DNA of 64,000 bases from UBA7332 sp051657165 (GCA_051657165.1 JBOFKD010000073.1:1-64000); one strand, 5' to 3'. Numbered from the stretch's first letter, positions 54,622 through 62,900 are shown. Program-made: numbers and translations. The notes: generated by a model not told the origin, from the sequence alone.

Positions 54622-54801
54622 TTACCGATGGCTTACATTACTGCTGCCAATCACATCCTGATTGTACTTACAATAAACCATACATGCACTTTCTCCACGA
54701 CCTAAAGTCCGGGTAAGCAGCGCAAATTCTTTCATAGCATCTCTGGTTAGAGCAAAATGAATAATCTCATCGGCATCAAGAATAATTTTAGTTTTTACCA
54801 T
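54622..54801 (-). pseudogene. Internally deleted PIN-domain-like toxin gene
   Basis: 59 codons. It starts MVKTKIILDADEIIHFA, the N-terminal strand of PIN-like nucleases with its first acidic residues, and then jumps to LTRTLGRGESACMVYCKYNQ followed by DVIGSSNVSHR. The second part resembles the GExACM...VIGSSN region found about 100 residues later in intact relatives. About two thirds of the domain, including other acidic ligands, is missing, so it should be inactive. Its ATG overlaps the end of the ImmA-like gene by 14 bp, the usual operon arrangement. Confidence 0.65.
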
Positions 54802-55501
54802 CAGCGATTAGATTTAGGAGTTCTCGATAATGTCCTTCTGAAATAACTTCTTTTTCATAAAGCTCACGAGCTTTCTCTCCAAAATCCCCAATTACAAGCC
54901 CTTCATTCCCCGGAAAATACAAAGCTGTACCATATCCATATTCCTTGGCAGACTCAATCACCGGAATACGCTGCAATCTCTCATATTCAGCTCCGCTTAT
55001 AAGTTTACAATTCCTCAATCTCACTAAAATAGCCGCACGGGAAACAGTAAAATACTGCTCCATCTTAATAATGGTACTCAAACGAATCTGAGAATCTTTT
55101 ATCTCTTCAGTCGAGATAAATTCCCGCAAACCATCTTCCGGCATCAATAAAGCTCCGGCAAACATATCTGCATTCATCTCCTGTATATTTTTTTCATTCT
55201 CGTTTTGCTGACAAACGTGTGGATGAAGAGCTTCGTCAAAAAACAGATGATATAATTCATGAGCAATTGTGAAGTGCTGTCTGCCTTTAGCGTTATTGGA
55301 GTTTATCAGCATAAACTTCAATCCTGAAGGAGACTGCAACGACATCCCATGAAAATTAGCAGATAGAGGCCGAAAGACAGTAAGTATATTTAGCTTTCGC
55401 AACAAACTCTTCAAATTTATAGCCTCCGTTTGACTCATACTATTTTCGACTCTGAATTTCTTTGCTAAAGCTTCAGATATATTCGAAGTAAGACGTTTCA
55501 T
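54788..55501 (-). CDS. ImmA/IrrE-like metallopeptidase
   Basis: 237 aa. The zinc peptidase motif HExxH is present in FTIAHELYHLFFDE near residue 80, with the third ligand region in MNADMFAGALLMPEDGL (MxADxFAxxLLMP, typical of the family). The N-terminal 45 residues form a short lead-in. The C-terminal part is helical. Such proteins cleave or sense repressor/antitoxin partners. The XRE gene overlaps it by 4 bp and the truncated PIN gene follows, so this is an XRE/ImmA/PIN toxin-antitoxin-type cassette. Confidence 0.85.
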   Translation of the reverse strand: MKRLTSNISEALAKKFRVENSMSQTEAINLKSLLRKLNILTVFRPLSANFHGMSLQSPSGLKFMLINSNNAKGRQHFTIAHELYHLFFDEALHPHVCQQNENEKNIQEMNADMFAGALLMPEDGLREFISTEEIKDSQIRLSTIIKMEQYFTVSRAAILVRLRNCKLISGAEYERLQRIPVIESAKEYGYGTALYFPGNEGLVIGDFGEKARELYEKEVISEGHYRELLNLIADGKN

Positions 55502-55836
55502 TTAGCAAGTAGTGTATTTAATTTCATATAGCTTTTAACAATATTCTTAAAAGCAGCAATCTCTTGCATATCGGATGGCTCAATACCATCAACGCGAAAG
55601 GCACAAACAAGCATTTCTCTGGTAGATACCTCATTTTCCTCAAACAACAAACTCAAGTCACATCCGTAAAGATCGGCACATTTTTCCAAAACATCTAAAG
55701 GAGCTTCTCTATCTCCTGACTCATAATTTGAGTAAGTTGAACGGTTATTCAGGCCAAGAAAGGCAGCAACCTGATCTTGCGTAAAACGATTATAGTTTCT
55801 CAACGCTTTCAGATTTTGGGCAATAATCTTATTCAT
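55498..55836 (-). CDS. XRE-family transcriptional regulator
   Basis: 112 aa. HTH in residues 6-60 (LKALRNYNRFTQDQVAAFLG, LNNRSTYSNYESGDREAPLD), helical C-terminus. It overlaps the ImmA-like gene by 4 bp (ATGA) and is the first gene of that cassette. Expected to repress its own promoter and to be the target or partner of the peptidase. Confidence 0.88.
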   Translation of the reverse strand: MNKIIAQNLKALRNYNRFTQDQVAAFLGLNNRSTYSNYESGDREAPLDVLEKCADLYGCDLSLLFEENEVSTREMLVCAFRVDGIEPSDMQEIAAFKNIVKSYMKLNTLLAK

Positions 55837-55867
55837 CTTTTTCTCTTTGGTTCTTTTTTTAGTGTGG

Positions 55868-55899
55868 CAAAATTAGCACACTTTATTACAAAACACAAA
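55868..55899 (-). promoter_or_regulatory. Promoter of the XRE/ImmA-like cassette
   Basis: On the minus strand TTTG (55899-55896), a 20-bp spacer, then TAATTTTG (55875-55868). This is an exact match to the Bacteroidetes TTTG-N19-21-TAnnTTTG promoter, about 30 bp before the start codon. The region is rich in GTGT/ACAC steps that could be operator halves. Confidence 0.7.
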
Positions 55900-55997
55900 T
55901 TTAGACACAATTGTTTTTACATACAATAAACTGATATAGGGATAAATAAGATATTAAGTATAGAATCACATCCGACAAAATAATTATAAGAATAATA

Positions 55998-56125
55998 ATG
56001 CATTTCGTAGGGAACGCTGGCGGCGTTCCGTGGTGCAAAACAAACGAAAGCCTCAATACCAACCTTTAAATACAATCTTTTCACAAAGAGTTACAGGAGT
56101 CTCAGAGCGTACGCCCGATATCACA
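55998..56125 (+). repeat. Dispersed repeat family B, copy 2
   Basis: Begins AATAATGCATTTCGTAGG, holds a hairpin GGAACGC-tgg-CGGCGTTCC then TGGTGCAAAACAAACG, CCTCAATACCAACC and the end signature AGTTACAGGAGTCTCAGAGC with GTACGCCCGATATCACA. It separates the XRE/ImmA cassette from the NA37 operon. Confidence 0.82.
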
Positions 56126-56303
56126 GGATATAAATGAAATACTTTGAGGTTAAATCGAATAAAGTGTAAAAAAAGAAAGAACTCTACATTGATTTACACC
56201 ATTCATAGGTGTTGGATTTATCCTGAAAGAATATTAAGTTTTTAGATTAATTCAAGATATGAATGGATGAAAAAACATCTCACAATTTGGGCAACATACA
56301 CAA

Positions 56304-56362
56304 TTACAATATATTTGTAAAAATATATTGTAATTTAGACAGACAACAATATATTATCTTTG
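56304..56362 (+). promoter_or_regulatory. Operator-like palindrome and -7 box of the NA37 operon
   Basis: TTACAATATATT (56304-56315) and AATATATTGTAA (56322-56333) are perfect 12-bp inverted arms with a 6-bp spacer. A perfect -7 box TATCTTTG follows at 56355-56362. The palindrome occupies the -33 area, where no TTTG is seen, which suits a regulator-dependent promoter. Confidence 0.6.
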
Positions 56363-56391
56363 AACATAGATAAGCATTAATTAAAACAACA

Positions 56392-56574
56392 ATAAACAAA
56401 ATAAAATAAATACTGCAAGAGAAGGACATAAAACAAACTTGGTTAGCTGAAAAATTGGGTAAGAGTTTCAAAATGGTAAACAACTATACTTGTAACCGCA
56501 GCCAACCATCTCTCATAATTATCCACGAGATAGCCACAATCTTGCAAGTGGATATAAAGGATTTGATAAAATAA
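56392..56574 (+). pseudogene. Decayed XRE-family regulator (start lost, nonsense at codon 6)
   Basis: Reads ATA AAC AAA ATA AAA TAA ATA CTG CAA, then encodes LQEKDIKQTWLAEKLGKSFK and MVNNYTCNRSQPSLIIIHEI, ending ATILQVDIKDLIK and a stop. An intact relative would begin MNKIKEILQEKDIKQTWLAEKLG, so the start ATG has become ATA and codon 6 GAA has become TAA. The rest of the HTH is preserved, implying recent decay. It sits between the operator-like palindrome and the NA37 operon it presumably controlled. Confidence 0.65.
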
Positions 56575-56596
56575 TAACTTAAAATAAAATACTATT

Positions 56597-57634
56597 ATGG
56601 CAAGAGAGAGTGTACTATCAATTGCGGAAAAAGAATCAATTAGTATCGACAATTTGATATTTCATATAATTATTACTGATGATGCCCTACCGACATTTCT
56701 GGATGAGATTGAGATTACGCACGAACAAAAACTTTTTTTTAAAGAGCGTTTGTCGGATGCAGCACAAGGAAGGCAGTATGTTTTCACAAGTAAAGAACCT
56801 CCTGTAAAGAAGCTATGTAGAGAAATCCTATCTGCAAATGACAAACGATTTATCGAAATATCTAAAGAATTAACAGCCGAATTTCATCGCACACATAGTG
56901 GGAATACTAATAACGGTGTCCTTATTGTTGCTAATGCATCAACCAATGTTAGGAAGTTGTTGTTTTTAATGAAGCTAGACCACAAGAAAGTGTATGAATA
57001 TAAATTGAAAGGAGCTAAGGCACTTTTAGCAGAAGTAAAAAACACTTTTATTGAAGATAAATCTGCAATACAAAAAGTTGCATTAATAGATATAAGTGAC
57101 AAAGCAGTATGGGATGTTTTGGTTATGGATAGGAGTAAGCCTGGAAGTATTACCAGTTTCTTTGCAAAATTTCTATCAGTCGTACCCAGAGAAACTGAAT
57201 CTGATTTAACAAAAAGACTTCAAAATGTAGCAAGAAAATGGGCTTCAGACAACGCAGAAATTATTGATCCCAATCAAGAACCGTCAGTGTACAAAAACAG
57301 AGCTAGGGATTATTTGATGAACGTAGATTTATTCGACACCGAAGCATATATTTCGGCTGTTGTTATTGACGACGATGAAAATAGGCGAGAGTTATTAAGG
57401 CAGTCATTAAGGCAACGTTTAGAGGAAGATGGTCTCGCTGGTCAGGAGTTTAAGCCCAAAAAAGAAGCATTAACACCTAGGGAACAGAGAAATATTAGAC
57501 AAACAGCTGAAGGTGTAAAAGTTGAGTGGATGGGAGATATTACGGCAAATAATATTCAAATTAATAAAATACCTGATCAAAATGGTGAGCAGACAATAAT
57601 TATAAGAACAAGCCAAATATTTGATATTAGATAA
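56597..57634 (+). CDS. NA37/NdpA-like nucleoid-associated protein (first of operon)
   Basis: 345 aa, no signal peptide or membrane helix. The order of elements (ISIDNLIFHIIITDDALPTF near the start, a GVLIVANAS strand, KLKGAKALLAEVKNTF, FFAKFLSVVPRETESDLTKR, and a charged C-terminal half ending VEWMGDITANNIQINKIPDQ) resembles the 37-kDa nucleoid-associated family (E. coli YejK/NdpA). Known members bind DNA; their function is little understood. It starts the three-gene operon with 1-bp gaps, 22 bp after the decayed XRE gene. Assignment is by overall resemblance only. Confidence 0.6.
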   Translation: MARESVLSIAEKESISIDNLIFHIIITDDALPTFLDEIEITHEQKLFFKERLSDAAQGRQYVFTSKEPPVKKLCREILSANDKRFIEISKELTAEFHRTHSGNTNNGVLIVANASTNVRKLLFLMKLDHKKVYEYKLKGAKALLAEVKNTFIEDKSAIQKVALIDISDKAVWDVLVMDRSKPGSITSFFAKFLSVVPRETESDLTKRLQNVARKWASDNAEIIDPNQEPSVYKNRARDYLMNVDLFDTEAYISAVVIDDDENRRELLRQSLRQRLEEDGLAGQEFKPKKEALTPREQRNIRQTAEGVKVEWMGDITANNIQINKIPDQNGEQTIIIRTSQIFDIR

Positions 57635-57635
57635 T

Positions 57636-59054
57636 ATGTTCGATAATTTATTTGACAAACTACTAAACGTAGAGCAAATCTCAAATAAAGAGAAATATAA
57701 AGAGAATTGGTCTTTTGTAAATATAGAAGGGAATGGTATTTCAAATTGTTCTTTTTTTATGGATTTACAAGAAGCTTTTGTGAATTTAAACTTAGAAGCC
57801 TCTATTACTTTTTTTGTTGATAATGAAAAGTGTAGTAGAGATAATCTTCGAGAGATATTATCAGCATCAAACAATTGGAGGATTAATATTAATAAAAATG
57901 TTATTTTAACAAATACAGATAACGGATGTACGAATAACTTCTTTTATTCAAAAGACAGCTTCGTAAAATGGATAAAAAACTCAAACCCATTCTCGGTAGA
58001 TTATTTTTTAAATGTATATCCAAAGATAAAAATACATGTGAATGGATTGACAACTAACTTTGGAGGTTCTAATTTTGTCGTCTGTGGACACAGTCAAGAT
58101 TTTTTTGCTAATAGTTGGGTGATACAAGATGAAAAAATAATTCAGAATCATATTCGTATTTTATGCGATTCTGAATTTATTATAATTCCTAATAGGCACT
58201 CTGTTTATTTTGGTGACGTTAATCAATACTCATTATACTTTTATAGAAACTCAATATTAGTATTGTTGGCCGGGTTATGTAATGAGATTCAATCGGATGA
58301 CAATGTCACCATAAGAGGATTTAGAAGATTGTCACTTCAATTGGGTTCATGTTATTGTGGCAAAGAGATTAGCAAAGAATATCAAGATTTACTTATTGAT
58401 GCTATTCAGTGGATATATAGTGATAGTTCCAGATGTGATTTAAGGTTGAAATTACTTCTAGAAAGAATATCTCTAGATATCAATTTAACCTTACCATATA
58501 TTAAGGGGGTATATAATGTAATAGAAGATGCTACAACTCAGGCAAAAGAACGTTTTTTATTTATCACATATGAAAGAAAAGATCAATATCAGAAGGAGCT
58601 AAAAGATTTATTGAAAGATTTAAAAAGTATATCAGATTTATATTCAAGTAAAGTTAGAGCATTGTTAAGTAATCTACTTAGGGATGTACTTGCGGCGTTT
58701 ATATTAGTTGGCATTACTTTATTTGCCAAAACATCCGAAATGACACAACTAACCGACAACAAGTTAATAAGATATGTGTTTATTGCTTTTGGATTTTACT
58801 TTATAGTGTCAGTAATTTGCCAAGCTGTAACAGATGTATTTGATATCATTAGAAGTAGAACTGAATTTGATTATTGGAAAAATATCACAAGAGAATATAT
58901 GTCTCTTTTAGAATTTAAAAAGCACAAGTCAAAAACCATAAACCCAAGGGCAAGAGGGTCAATAATAATATACCTTATAATTGCATCTCTATACGGTGTT
59001 GTTGCGTATATTTGCTTTAATTTCCCAAGCATTTGGCTAAAAATAATTAACTAA
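57636..59054 (+). CDS. C-terminally membrane-anchored protein of unknown function
   Basis: 472 aa from the ATG at 57636; a TTG start at 57621 would overlap the previous gene. The first 340 residues are soluble, with no motif I can name (segments such as FFMDLQEAFVNLNLEASITF and FGGSNFVVCGHSQDFFANSW). A coiled-coil-like stretch (YQKELKDLLKDLKSISDLYS) leads into three membrane helices near 351-366, 379-397 and 441-462. Large cytoplasmic sensor plus C-terminal membrane bundle is the plan of many abortive-infection effectors, but this is inference. It is sandwiched between two NA37-like genes with 1-bp gaps on both sides. Confidence 0.75.
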   Translation: MFDNLFDKLLNVEQISNKEKYKENWSFVNIEGNGISNCSFFMDLQEAFVNLNLEASITFFVDNEKCSRDNLREILSASNNWRININKNVILTNTDNGCTNNFFYSKDSFVKWIKNSNPFSVDYFLNVYPKIKIHVNGLTTNFGGSNFVVCGHSQDFFANSWVIQDEKIIQNHIRILCDSEFIIIPNRHSVYFGDVNQYSLYFYRNSILVLLAGLCNEIQSDDNVTIRGFRRLSLQLGSCYCGKEISKEYQDLLIDAIQWIYSDSSRCDLRLKLLLERISLDINLTLPYIKGVYNVIEDATTQAKERFLFITYERKDQYQKELKDLLKDLKSISDLYSSKVRALLSNLLRDVLAAFILVGITLFAKTSEMTQLTDNKLIRYVFIAFGFYFIVSVICQAVTDVFDIIRSRTEFDYWKNITREYMSLLEFKKHKSKTINPRARGSIIIYLIIASLYGVVAYICFNFPSIWLKIIN

Positions 59055-59055
59055 T

Positions 59056-60096
59056 ATGATACAGTATCACAATATTAACATCAATAGCGTAAGCATACAT
59101 ATTGTAGGAAATAAAAATAACGATGAATCTATAACTACATCACGTTCAGAACTATGTATAAATGAAAATAAAAAAGTTGTGTTGATTAATTATCTCCTTA
59201 AATCATTCATTAACTGTCAAGAATATTATGAATTGTACCACGAGAGCGATATAGAATTGAATGTAGTATACGCATATGCTTCTAAGATATTCGGAAACTC
59301 GGAGTCATTGCACGAGCATTCAATAAATCTTGCCAAACATCTTTACGAACAGAGTACACATCCTAAAATTAAAGGTGGCGAGTTTTATGTTGTTTATTTC
59401 AAAGATTGCATAATTGACGGCGAAACTGTTGATGCGGTTGGATTGTTTAAATCAGAGAATAAAGATACATTTCTAAAAGTGTATCCTTCTGGAGAAGGAT
59501 TTGAAGTAGAGAGCCAACAAGGAGTCAATATAAATAAGCTCGATAAAGGATGTCTTATTTTCAATACTGAAAAAGAAAATGGCTATATTGTTGCAGTGGT
59601 AGATAATACGAACAAAGGTGCAGAAGCACACTATTGGATTGACGATTTCCTCCACATTCGCCAGCGCAAAGATGAGTATTATAACACTCAAAATGTGATG
59701 TCGCTTGCCAAAAAATTTGTTGCGAAAGAGCTGCCTAAAGAATTTGATGTTTCAAAAGCTGATCAAGCAGAATTGCTGAACAAGACAACCAAATTCTTTA
59801 AAGAGAAAGACACCTTTGATATGGATGAGTTCACAAATGAAGTGATGGCTCAACCTGAAGTTATTGACAGCTTCAATCGCTATAAAGACAGTTACCAACA
59901 AGATAGAGAGATTGAGATTTCAGATAGTTTCGTAATTTCAGATACCGCAGTTAAGAAACAGGCACGAGCTTTCAAAAGCGTTATTAAACTTGATAAGAAT
60001 TTCCATATCTACATCCACGGAGACAGACAGTTGATTGAGCAGGGAGAAGATAATAAAGGTAAGTTTTATAAAGTTTATTATAACGAAGAACATTAG
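59056..60096 (+). CDS. NA37/NdpA-family nucleoid-associated protein (third of operon)
   Basis: 346 aa. More typical of the Bacteroidetes branch of the family than the first gene: FKSENKDTFLKVYPSGEGFE, GCLIFNTEKENGYIVAVVDN, AHYWIDDFLHIRQRKDEYYN and the C-terminus FKSVIKLDKNFHIYIHGDRQ. The family binds the nucleoid; a defence role is not established. It follows the membrane protein by 1 bp. The two NA37-like proteins are divergent, which suggests distinct jobs rather than a recent duplication. Confidence 0.78.
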   Translation: MIQYHNININSVSIHIVGNKNNDESITTSRSELCINENKKVVLINYLLKSFINCQEYYELYHESDIELNVVYAYASKIFGNSESLHEHSINLAKHLYEQSTHPKIKGGEFYVVYFKDCIIDGETVDAVGLFKSENKDTFLKVYPSGEGFEVESQQGVNINKLDKGCLIFNTEKENGYIVAVVDNTNKGAEAHYWIDDFLHIRQRKDEYYNTQNVMSLAKKFVAKELPKEFDVSKADQAELLNKTTKFFKEKDTFDMDEFTNEVMAQPEVIDSFNRYKDSYQQDREIEISDSFVISDTAVKKQARAFKSVIKLDKNFHIYIHGDRQLIEQGEDNKGKFYKVYYNEEH

Positions 60097-60109
60097 TCCG
60101 TAAGCCAAT

Positions 60110-60691
60110 ATGAACGAAGAAGAGGATTATTCGTGGAGTCAAGAGCTTCGAGATTGGGAAAAACGACAATGGGCTAGTGCCTCCTCAATCGACTATTCTG
60201 CAATGGATAGCTGCTAGAGTGATGCACGAAATAAAATTATAGCACCCGTATTCAAACGCCTTGGCATTATCGACCAATGGGGTAACGGCTTATTGCTTAT
60301 TGCTGACGAAATGAAAGAATATCCGGATATTGAACTTCGCTGGAAAGAAGTCGGATTATCATTTCAATTATAGTTTGTAAAATTGAACTATGTCTCTGAA
60401 TTAACCGAAAGGCAAGAGTTACAAAAGCAAAGTTTATATTCTGAAATCCTACAATATTTGATGATTGAAGCTCAATCAAGGCAAGAACTGTCAAATGCTT
60501 TAGGTCAAAAGAAAGTATCAGGACAACTAAATAAAGTCATTCAAAAGTTACTTGAACAACGACTAAAAGAACAAACAATACCAGATATACCAAATCACCC
60601 ATCGCAAAAGTTTAGACTAACAAAGCTTGGAGTAATGTTTGTAGAGTTGCTAAAATCGAACGAACGATGTAAAATCATACTTTGTACATAG
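60110..60691 (+). pseudogene. Remnant of an AlbA_2/RecG-like ATP-binding protein
   Basis: From about 60171 the sequence encodes the C-terminal part of an AlbA_2 plus HATPase_c_4 protein: SIDYSAMDS, then SDARNKIIAPVFKRLGIIDQ and WGNGLLLIADEMKEYPDIEL, and a winged-helix tail (ELSNALGQKKVSGQLNKVIQ). Two in-frame TAG codons (60215 and 60371, both where CAG is expected) and an apparent 1-base loss near 60182 disable it. A 21-codon non-homologous start (MNEEEDYSWSQELRDWEKRQ, from 60110) is fused in front. The N-terminal two thirds are missing. Confidence 0.65.
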
Positions 60692-60850
60692 TTACAGGAG
60701 TTTTAGAGCATACACCCGTGAATGAACTTTTTTATCCTGAAAGCATAATTTATCGGTAACCGCGGCGTTAAATCCTGAACCGGAATGGGTGAAGGAATCT
60801 ACCCGTGGAAAAGGTATGCTCGTACTTACCACAACCCCGAAGGTGGTTGT
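60690..60850 (+). repeat. Repeat B end fragment (copy 3) joined to repeat A (copy 4)
   Basis: AGTTACAGGAGTTTTAGAGC then ATACACCCG at 60690-60719 is the 3-prime signature of family B. Family A follows at once (TTTATCCTGAAAGCATAATT, GGTAACCGCGG, AATCCTGAACCGGAA) and ends in the core ACAACCCCGAAGGTGGTTGT at 60831-60850. Confidence 0.78.
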
Positions 60851-60904
60851 TTGTATATATAAATCAACCAGCTAACGTGCAAAAAATCACTTTCCAGAAA
60901 AATG

Positions 60905-61062
60905 CCGATACTACAAATACCCACAAAAGGTAATAATGGGAATGTATTTTGTAGGGGTTTCCGGTGGGAACCCGTAGTGCAAAACAAACTTAAACCTCAA
61001 TACCAACCATAAAAGAAAATCTTTCCACAAAGAGTTACGGGAGTTTTAGAGCATACGCCCGA
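60905..61062 (+). repeat. Dispersed repeat family B, copy 4
   Basis: TACTACAAATACCCACAAAA and GGTAATAATG lead to a hairpin GGGTTTCC-ggt-GGGAACCC. Then come GTAGTGCAAAACAAACTTAA, CCTCAATACCAACC and AGTTACGGGAGTTTTAGAGC with ATACGCCCG. The hairpin differs from copy 2 in both arms yet keeps pairing. Confidence 0.8.
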
Positions 61063-61118
61063 AAAATAACAAATTGAATGCTTTCCCTTTTCCCTCTAAA
61101 TAAAGCGCAGTTTAACAA

Positions 61119-61331
61119 TTGCCGATTTCCGACTATACGACCTTGCTGATAAGTGACGAAATAAAGTTTTCGATTACACATAAACTTTCATTCCCTAATG
61201 ACGATGCCCTAAAAAAAGCAGTTTTCCTTGCATTAGGTGAAATTGAAAGGAAGTGGACAATGCCTGTTAGAGATTGGGGATTGATTATGAATCAATTTAT
61301 CTGTATCTTTGATAAAAGGGTCCAGATATAA
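61119..61331 (+). pseudogene. IS256-family transposase C-terminal remnant
   Basis: The frame encodes FPNDDALKKAVFLALGEIER and KWTMPVRDWGLIMNQFICIF followed by DKRVQI and a stop. This is the conserved end of IS256-type DDE transposases (LALxxxxKKWTMPxRDWG..NQ). The preceding catalytic two thirds are absent; the open start (TTG at 61119) is accidental. Confidence 0.75.
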
Positions 61332-61359
61332 TTACTTAAAACTGAACCCTGCTATTTTC

Positions 61360-61386
61360 TATTTACACAAAATTCTGGACACTGTC
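61360..61386 (+). mobile_element. Probable right terminal repeat of the IS256-type element
   Basis: CTATTTACACAAAATTCTGG followed by ACACTGTC lies about 35 bp after the transposase stop and resembles IS256-family ends. No matching left end is seen in the window, so only the right end of the element survives. Confidence 0.5.
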
Positions 61387-61455
61387 TATTTAAACTTGCG
61401 TATTGCATCTATCAGCACAACTGTCACCAAACCATTTGTTACACGTTCGTACTTT

Positions 61456-62358
61456 TTATAGTTGATAAAAGTTTACATAAATATTACCAGTTTCACTAGC
61501 TTTTCTTCTTTTTCTAAATAGCAAATCTGTGAAGCTTACCCGTCCTTCAAGTATTGCAGTAATATCAGCTCCGTCCATAATGATTATTGATTTAAAATCT
61601 GGTGAAATCGCTTCTTTCGTCACACCATCAATTGTAACCATTAATCCCACGGCTGTTTTAAATTTCTTCTCAACTTTAAAACAAAAGGTCGCTAGGTCAC
61701 CTCTATCAACTTGTCGCTTCCATTTTGCTTCAAGCAAATAGTCTGTACCTTGAAAGGTGAATGACCCATCAATTTGTTCGCCGTAATTTTTAAAAGAACC
61801 TTTTGGTTCTAGCTCATAAAGTAGAAGTAAATCGTAAAGAAATTTTTCTAAACTAAATCCTCGCTTTTGTTGATTTGTCTCCCTTGCTAATTCAAAAAAT
61901 CTATCTTTTAATTGAGAGAGCTCTTCTTCTAGCGATTTACTCTTAATGATTTTTTGCTCTGCTTCACGTCTTCTTTGTTCTGCTTCATTTTGTTCTTTTG
62001 TCTTTTCAATATATCCTATCGTGTGTTTTCTTAAATTTAGAACAGCATCTTTTGCTTTTTTTGTTTTAGAGCCATCTTCGTCCCAAAATTTTAGTTTTTC
62101 AAAGTCATCAAAGTCAGTTACAGCAAGTAGTAAATTAAGGAGATCGGTCTTGTAAATGTCTTGTCTACTTAGCATTCTATCTATTAATTCTCTTACTATC
62201 TGTCTTTTGGTCCCATCCCAATTTAATGTTCCGACGATTGCATTGTGTTCGATAGATATTTTAATGAAGTCTTGTAAGTTTTCTTTTTTCCAATAAATGA
62301 CTGCAAGAGCTTCCTTTAATGATAAAATAGCTTGTGGCGAAAATTTATTAACGTTCAT
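61456..62358 (-). CDS. PD-(D/E)XK (Mrr-like) restriction-type nuclease
   Basis: 300 aa. Residues 1-110 form a helical N-terminal domain (FSPQAILSLKEALAVIYWKK, FIKISIEHNAIVG). A charged coiled coil spans about 118-160. The nuclease core follows: Glu171 in GFSLEKFLYDLL, Asp197 in EQIDGSFTF, and Glu210-x-Lys212 in YLLEAKWKRQ. These are the Mrr/PD-(D/E)XK catalytic residues in the right order. It probably cleaves DNA as a defence or conflict effector. It lies 72 bp after the Panacea-like gene in the same direction. Confidence 0.75.
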   Translation of the reverse strand: MNVNKFSPQAILSLKEALAVIYWKKENLQDFIKISIEHNAIVGTLNWDGTKRQIVRELIDRMLSRQDIYKTDLLNLLLAVTDFDDFEKLKFWDEDGSKTKKAKDAVLNLRKHTIGYIEKTKEQNEAEQRRREAEQKIIKSKSLEEELSQLKDRFFELARETNQQKRGFSLEKFLYDLLLLYELEPKGSFKNYGEQIDGSFTFQGTDYLLEAKWKRQVDRGDLATFCFKVEKKFKTAVGLMVTIDGVTKEAISPDFKSIIIMDGADITAILEGRVSFTDLLFRKRRKASETGNIYVNFYQL

Positions 62359-62429
62359 ATTGAGATGTGTTTACTGTTTAGTGCTTGGTATGACTCATTA
62401 CGATTTGCAGATCAGCACCAACCCGTTTA

Positions 62430-62900
62430 TTACCTAGAGTTATTATTATTGAATTCTATTGCAAGTTGAACTAAATTTAGACTTGAATACTTTAAGTTTA
62501 CTTTGATTGGATAAGATGAATAAACTAAGTTTATAAAATCGCTCCAATTTAAATTATAAGTATAGTTAATAAAGCGATTTGCAACGAGTTGAATACTTTC
62601 TTCAAGAATAATTGGCTCTCTATTTTTTAAGGTAAATTTATCTGTTATACCATCAAAAGAGTTCCTGTAACTTGCAACTTCGAATACATCAGGCTTTTTC
62701 TTCATTAGTTCTATAACATCATTGACATATGGACCATAATGATTGTAAATCCAGTGAATGTCTGTATATTGACGCCCATTTTCTATCGTATATCGCCAAT
62801 CAATTAAATAAATTAGTTTCACTAATCGAGGTTTAGATAGTTCAATTGGATTTGGATAGTTCAATAAAATGTATCTAATTATCTTTTCAAGATTGCTCAT
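62430..62900 (-). CDS. Panacea/SocA-like (DUF4065-type) antitoxin domain protein
   Basis: 156 aa, a single domain. KPRLVKLIYLIDWRYTIENG followed by RQYTDIHWIYNHYGPYVNDV is the hallmark of the Panacea/SocA/DUF4065 group: LxKLxYLxDW..., then WxxxxYGPxxxxV. Panacea domains neutralise many unrelated toxins encoded next to them (published for PanAT systems). The gene overlaps the upstream TM-GAF gene by 4 bp (ATGA), so that protein is the likely partner. Confidence 0.75.
   Translation of the reverse strand: MSNLEKIIRYILLNYPNPIELSKPRLVKLIYLIDWRYTIENGRQYTDIHWIYNHYGPYVNDVIELMKKKPDVFEVASYRNSFDGITDKFTLKNREPIILEESIQLVANRFINYTYNLNWSDFINLVYSSYPIKVNLKYSSLNLVQLAIEFNNNNSR

Noticed and set aside
55868..56597. 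A restriction-modification system controlled by a C-protein
   Set aside because: The palindrome and small XRE remnant look like a C-protein setup, but no methyltransferase gene is present in the downstream operon.
61119..61331. A small functional protein gene
   Set aside because: Its last 45 residues are the IS256 transposase C-terminus; the catalytic part is missing and the start is a chance TTG.
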